Below are positions 60,297 to 64,000 of a stretch of 64,000 nucleotides of DNA, in pieces. The stretch comes from Dioscorea cayenensis subsp. rotundata. Taxonomy: Eukaryota > Streptophyta > Magnoliopsida > Dioscoreales > Dioscoreaceae. The position numbers and the translations under genes were made by a program. A model generated the notes under the pieces. The model was not told the origin of the DNA and searched no databases. It saw only the letters and a list, made by a program, of their open reading frames with translations. The number at the start of each line of letters is the position of its first letter. Position 1 is the stretch's first letter. The stretch lies in the NCBI RefSeq assembly GCF_009730915.1, contig NC_052496.1, positions 186,001-250,000 on the forward strand, given 5' to 3'.

Positions 60297-63152
60297 ATGG
60301 CCCGGCGAGCTCACCATCATCTCAGGGAGGTGGGCTTCATCGCTGGCGAGGACCTCGCCGACGTTGGCGCCGGAGAGAAGGAGGGCTGGCTCTCTGATTC
60401 TTCCCTGCTTGCCGCTCTCCACCCCCGCGCCCTCGCCCTTGCCCGTTCCGATCTGGCTGTCATCCTTGCCCTTGATTCTCCTTCCGATTACTCCGTCAGG
60501 ATCCGCCCATCTCTCTCCCCTGAAGATGGCCAAATCTCTGCCCTCGAGTGGGTGACGCTCTCCGGCGACGATGCCCTTGCCCTCGCCATCGGCACCTCTG
60601 GTGGATCCCTCCTCATTTACTCCCACGACGCAGATCTCATCCACAAGCAGGTCAAATTCTGAGATCCCTTGATCTGTGTCCTTTTCGGATCAAATCGGTG
60701 ATGAATTCTGAGTCATTGTTCGTTTGATTTTCAGTTCATTCACCCTGGGCGAGTGCTGAGGCTGAGGTTCCGTGAAATCAAGGGGAATTCTCAGCAGGAT
60801 GCGGTTTCAGGTGAACTTTGTGTTGTCATGCCCGGTATCATTGCGAGATTTGATGGCTCGGATATCCAGGTATCTTTCGTTTGTTCTTTTGTTCTTCTTC
60901 TAATTTATGTTTATGAGAGTGCAAAAAGTTGGTGTTTTTATTCGGTTTTTTATTTAAACTAAGCAAAATTCAGATTTTCTTTGATTTCTTTCTCTGTGGA
61001 AGTTAATACTTTAGTGGTGCAATTTTGTTCTTTTTTTTTGCGTTGGAGTGTAGAGCTTGCTGAGGAGATGGTTTGAAGATGATGGTTCACGAGCCTGGGA
61101 AAACAAGCTCAATAAGCAAGCAGATCATGAAGATTCACATGGGAGGATTCCATTTCAGTTGTGGAATGTTGGTAAATATGGTTCTTGTGTCGATGCAGCT
61201 ATCACAGGATTGATGGCTCCCCCTCTCTTGGAGTTTCAGGTGAATTACTTATCCTTTTGTCCTTCTACTATTGTATTCTTATTGGGCTCGGCTTGGTATT
61301 TATCTGTAGCCTTATGAGAATGCAATTATATTGTGTTGACACCTGCATTGTGTGTAGTTTCAGTGTTTGTTTTGTGAAATATAATAGATGGTATCTGAGG
61401 CTAATATAGTATTGAATTCAGCTGTTTTTATTGCTGTACAGTCAGGACAGCGTTACTACTGTGGGATCACAATTGGAGATGATGCTGTGATATCTGCATA
61501 TAGGTCTGTTTGAGCTTTTGAATCCCCTTGGAAGCTTCTTGCTTGACTGTCTGGGTTATTTAGAATTTTCATTGGAATGCTTTTATATGGTAAAAATTAT
61601 ATTTAGTGTTGCTGATCATGTATGATTCACAGGCTTTCAGTGGACAGGAGTAGGTCCTTAGTTGGAGCAATTCTCTCAAAGGTTGTACCAGTAACATTTT
61701 CAACATTAGCATCTGTTTCTAGAATGATATGGCGGAGCGAGCAAACATCCATGAAAAAATCCCGACCTTCCCCTCCGCCATTTGCTAAAGGTTAATAGCC
61801 ACTTGGAAACTTATATGTGCTTGTTGTCAAACTTGAGCATTACCTTTGATTAAGTTTGACATATTATGAAATTTATCTTTTCTTTTCCAATCTGAACAAC
61901 AGTGGGTACTTATTCCTATTTGGGAGTAGAATTGATGATGTACATATGGAGATTTGTTATTCAACCAATCAGATGTGAACATAATATATATTCGTTGTTG
62001 TATACTTATCAGTAGAATATTTATTAGGATCATATCATGCACATTAAGTTATAATCAGCAAAAGTTAGACTACAGCTTAGTAGAATATTTATCAGTATCA
62101 TATTCATTATTGTTAGAATCCTTCTTTATCAATGAGGATTACATTTTTTTTGGGATAAGATATTAAATTATCCTTATGTGGTGATTTTGTTTTTTTGCTG
62201 AGCCTTTGCCAGATCTTCACTTTATATCTTTGATAGCTGTTGTTTATGTTCTTGTATTGAATGCCTTCATTCGCCTGACTGAATTTTGAATTCCAGTTCT
62301 ACTTTATTGACGTGGTCAATGAGAAGCATGTTCTTCAAAGAAATGCATTGAATTACATGCTCTTCATTTCATCTTAGAATTTACTTAAATCCATATTACT
62401 AGTTTCTATTCCAGATGTTTAGCATGTTTGCTATGACACTTGTTTTGCTCATCTCTTCGATCTTTTTTATAACTTAATAATATATTTTAACTGTGTGATG
62501 AATTTATTGAAATGCAGAATCAGTTTGAGTTTTGATTTATTGGGACCTTTGCCAGCTTTAACTGAAACTGTAATAAACATTGACTAATTTATAGTTATAC
62601 ATTTTAAATGAAGAGACAAATGGGATCTTCTACACTGTTTAAAATGCATAACTAAAAATAATTATGTTCTTGCTTATTATTGTGTGGCATTTATACTGCT
62701 AAACAACCATCTTGTAATATTTTATCTATGACAAATCTGTATGGACTTATTTTTGGCAGTATATATGTGGCAGCATCATCTTTGACATGTTTGAAAGATC
62801 CCCCAAGAAAGGGAGAAAGACTTACTCTTTCTCCAACTGGTACATTGGCTGCTATAACAGACTCTCTTGGCCGTGTACTGCTTTTAGACACTCAGGCACT
62901 TGTGGTTGTGCGGTTGTGGAAGGTCTCTTTTTTGTCTCGACAATCCAGTTTTTGCTCAATGTATTTCCTTCTATTTTCTCATGTCATGTTGAATATTTCT
63001 ATTTTCAGGGTTACCGTGATGCACACTGCCTTTTTGTGGAGATGTTGATTAACAAAGATAAGCCTTCATCAAGTTCCACACCTTATGTGATTACAAGGAG
63101 TGATTATTGCTTATGCCTAGCCATTCATGCACCTCGCAAAGAAATAATTGAG
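60297..63152 (+). CDS. Rab3GAP non-catalytic subunit-like protein, N-terminal part (gene continues past window)
   Basis: N-terminal domain of the regulatory subunit of the Rab3GAP complex (RAB3GAP2); with the catalytic subunit it acts as GEF for Rab18-type and GAP for Rab3-type GTPases in animals. Function in plants is little known. Exons in window: 60297-60650, 60735-60869, 61054-61239, 61442-61503, 61633-61790, 62774-62922, 63009-63152; 1188 bp, 396 codons, no break. Start MARRAHHHLREVGFIAGEDL; WD-like beta segments include LEWVTLSGDDALALAIGTSG, GSLLIYSHDADLIHKQ, GELCVVMPGIIARFDGSDIQ and LTLSPTGTLAAITDSLGRVL. The family segment LLDTQALVVVRLWKGYRDA then leads to APRKEIIE. The next expected exon (VWQMRTG in relatives) is not in the last 850 bases, so intron 7 runs off the window. 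Confidence 0.9.
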
Positions 63153-63587
63153 GTGCCATCTTTTTTAGCAATTGCTTTGTATGGTTATTTCCTATGTTGG
63201 CTGATCCATGTGCCGAAATTCTCTAACTACTTATATTGCACTTACAGATGGATATGAAAAGACATTATTCCTTGTGTATGACTCTGAGGGTTTTAGAGGT
63301 TTAGAGTTGTTTATGCTTAGAATTATGATGAGCAATCATTTTTTAAACTTGTGGTACCTGGGGCTGTAAACTCAAAGCTCTGGCACCAGTGGCCAAATAA
63401 ACCCCTTTTGGAGCATGGAATGAACCAAAATTTGGACTTATTGTTATTTTATAAGTAGAAATGACTATCGATGCTAGTTATTGTCCTTACAAAATTTAGG
63501 TGTAAGACATTTTTAGATGATAAAATGCAAAGCAATGGAGGTATATAGAAAAGAACTTTATGGTGATCCTCTTGTAGAAAATATTAG

Positions 63588-64000
63588 GGATTTTTACTTG
63601 CATACCCCTGTAAAATCATGAATTTGCTTAAATACCCTCATAAAAATGATATTTGCTTGTATACCCATACAAATCAATTATATTTGCTTATATGCCCCTA
63701 TGGTTAAGATGGCTCTTAATGGCGTAAAATCAATGGATGGAATAAGGGTAAATTACCAAAATAGGTTTGCTTATATACCCCTCTAAATTTTTCTCATATG
63801 GCTTAGGTTGGATGATGTTAAGGGTAATTGGGTAATTTTGTTAAGTTAGGTTAAGTGGGAACTATGGTTAATTCCATAAACCCTAATGGTGGCTAACGGT
63901 AACTAACGGCAGGGATATATAAGTAAAAAAGTTAGTTTTAAAGGGGTATGCAAGCAAATAGTATTTTTATGGGGGTATTTAAGCAATTTCATGGTTTTGC
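63588..64000. mobile_element. Fold-back/MITE-like element cut by the window end, in Rab3GAP2 intron 7
   Basis: The left arm (63615-63675) and the last 60 bases of the window are inverted copies: TTGCTTAAATACCC.CATAAAAAT and ATTTGCTTG.ATACCC occur on opposite strands, with about 57 aligned bases. The interior is non-coding with GGTAAATTACC and TAACGGTAACTAACGGC. The right terminus lies outside. Likely a MITE; superfamily not assigned. Confidence 0.65.

Overview
This is nuclear DNA of a flowering plant. It shows intron-rich housekeeping and signalling genes on both strands with GT-AG introns, plant-only families (CIPK, DOG1-like, RLCK, MRH1-type receptor kinase, tubby-like F-box, nucleobase-ascorbate transporter), AT-rich intergenic DNA with many (TA)n tracts, and tRNA-derived SINEs. 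The strong 5' GC bias of the intronless CIPK and of the first exons of several genes fits a monocot better than a eudicot. That is inference; no species is claimed.

Layout. 1-3275 (-): 3'-truncated receptor-like cytoplasmic kinase with an N-terminal membrane anchor. 4040-8870 (-): mitochondrial ribosomal protein uL1m, 10 exons. 9928-14078 (+): O-fucosyltransferase-family protein, 10 exons. 14363-17079 (-): nucleobase-ascorbate transporter, 14 exons, convergent with the previous gene. 17.1-25.7 kb: AT-rich gene desert holding a LINE 3' fragment split by a GC-rich TIR element. 25744-31496 (-): SAP30BP/HCNGP-like regulator, 8 exons, with a decayed duplicate of its last exon 600 bp downstream. 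32616-34058 (+): intronless CIPK with two uORFs. 35.2 kb (-): DOG1-domain fragment. 36.9-40.3 kb: a SINE and a tandemly duplicated ~1.35 kb non-coding block. 40602-41417 (+): DOG1-like protein. 42389-48742 (-): MRH1-type LRR receptor pseudokinase, 12 exons. 52102-55558 (+): tubby-like F-box protein, with two exact ER-stress elements in its promoter. 56913-60035 (-): MBF1. 60297-63152+ (+): N-terminal part of the Rab3GAP non-catalytic subunit, head-to-head with MBF1 and running off the window.

The gene set reads as an ordinary conserved plant block, not a pathway cluster; I see no functional link between neighbours beyond the shared MBF1/Rab3GAP2 promoter. The most unusual pattern is that five of the eleven gene models carry single-base insertions (six in all, about one per 2.3 kb of coding sequence). 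Each makes an exon exactly 3n+1 long while every splice site stays good and no other lesion appears. This looks more like insertion-type consensus error than gene death, and it should temper any pseudogene call from this assembly. Other points of interest are the ERSE pair, the duplicated terminal exon, and SINE copies with exact target-site duplications. No LTR element, virus-like element, CRISPR, rRNA or convincing tRNA gene was seen.
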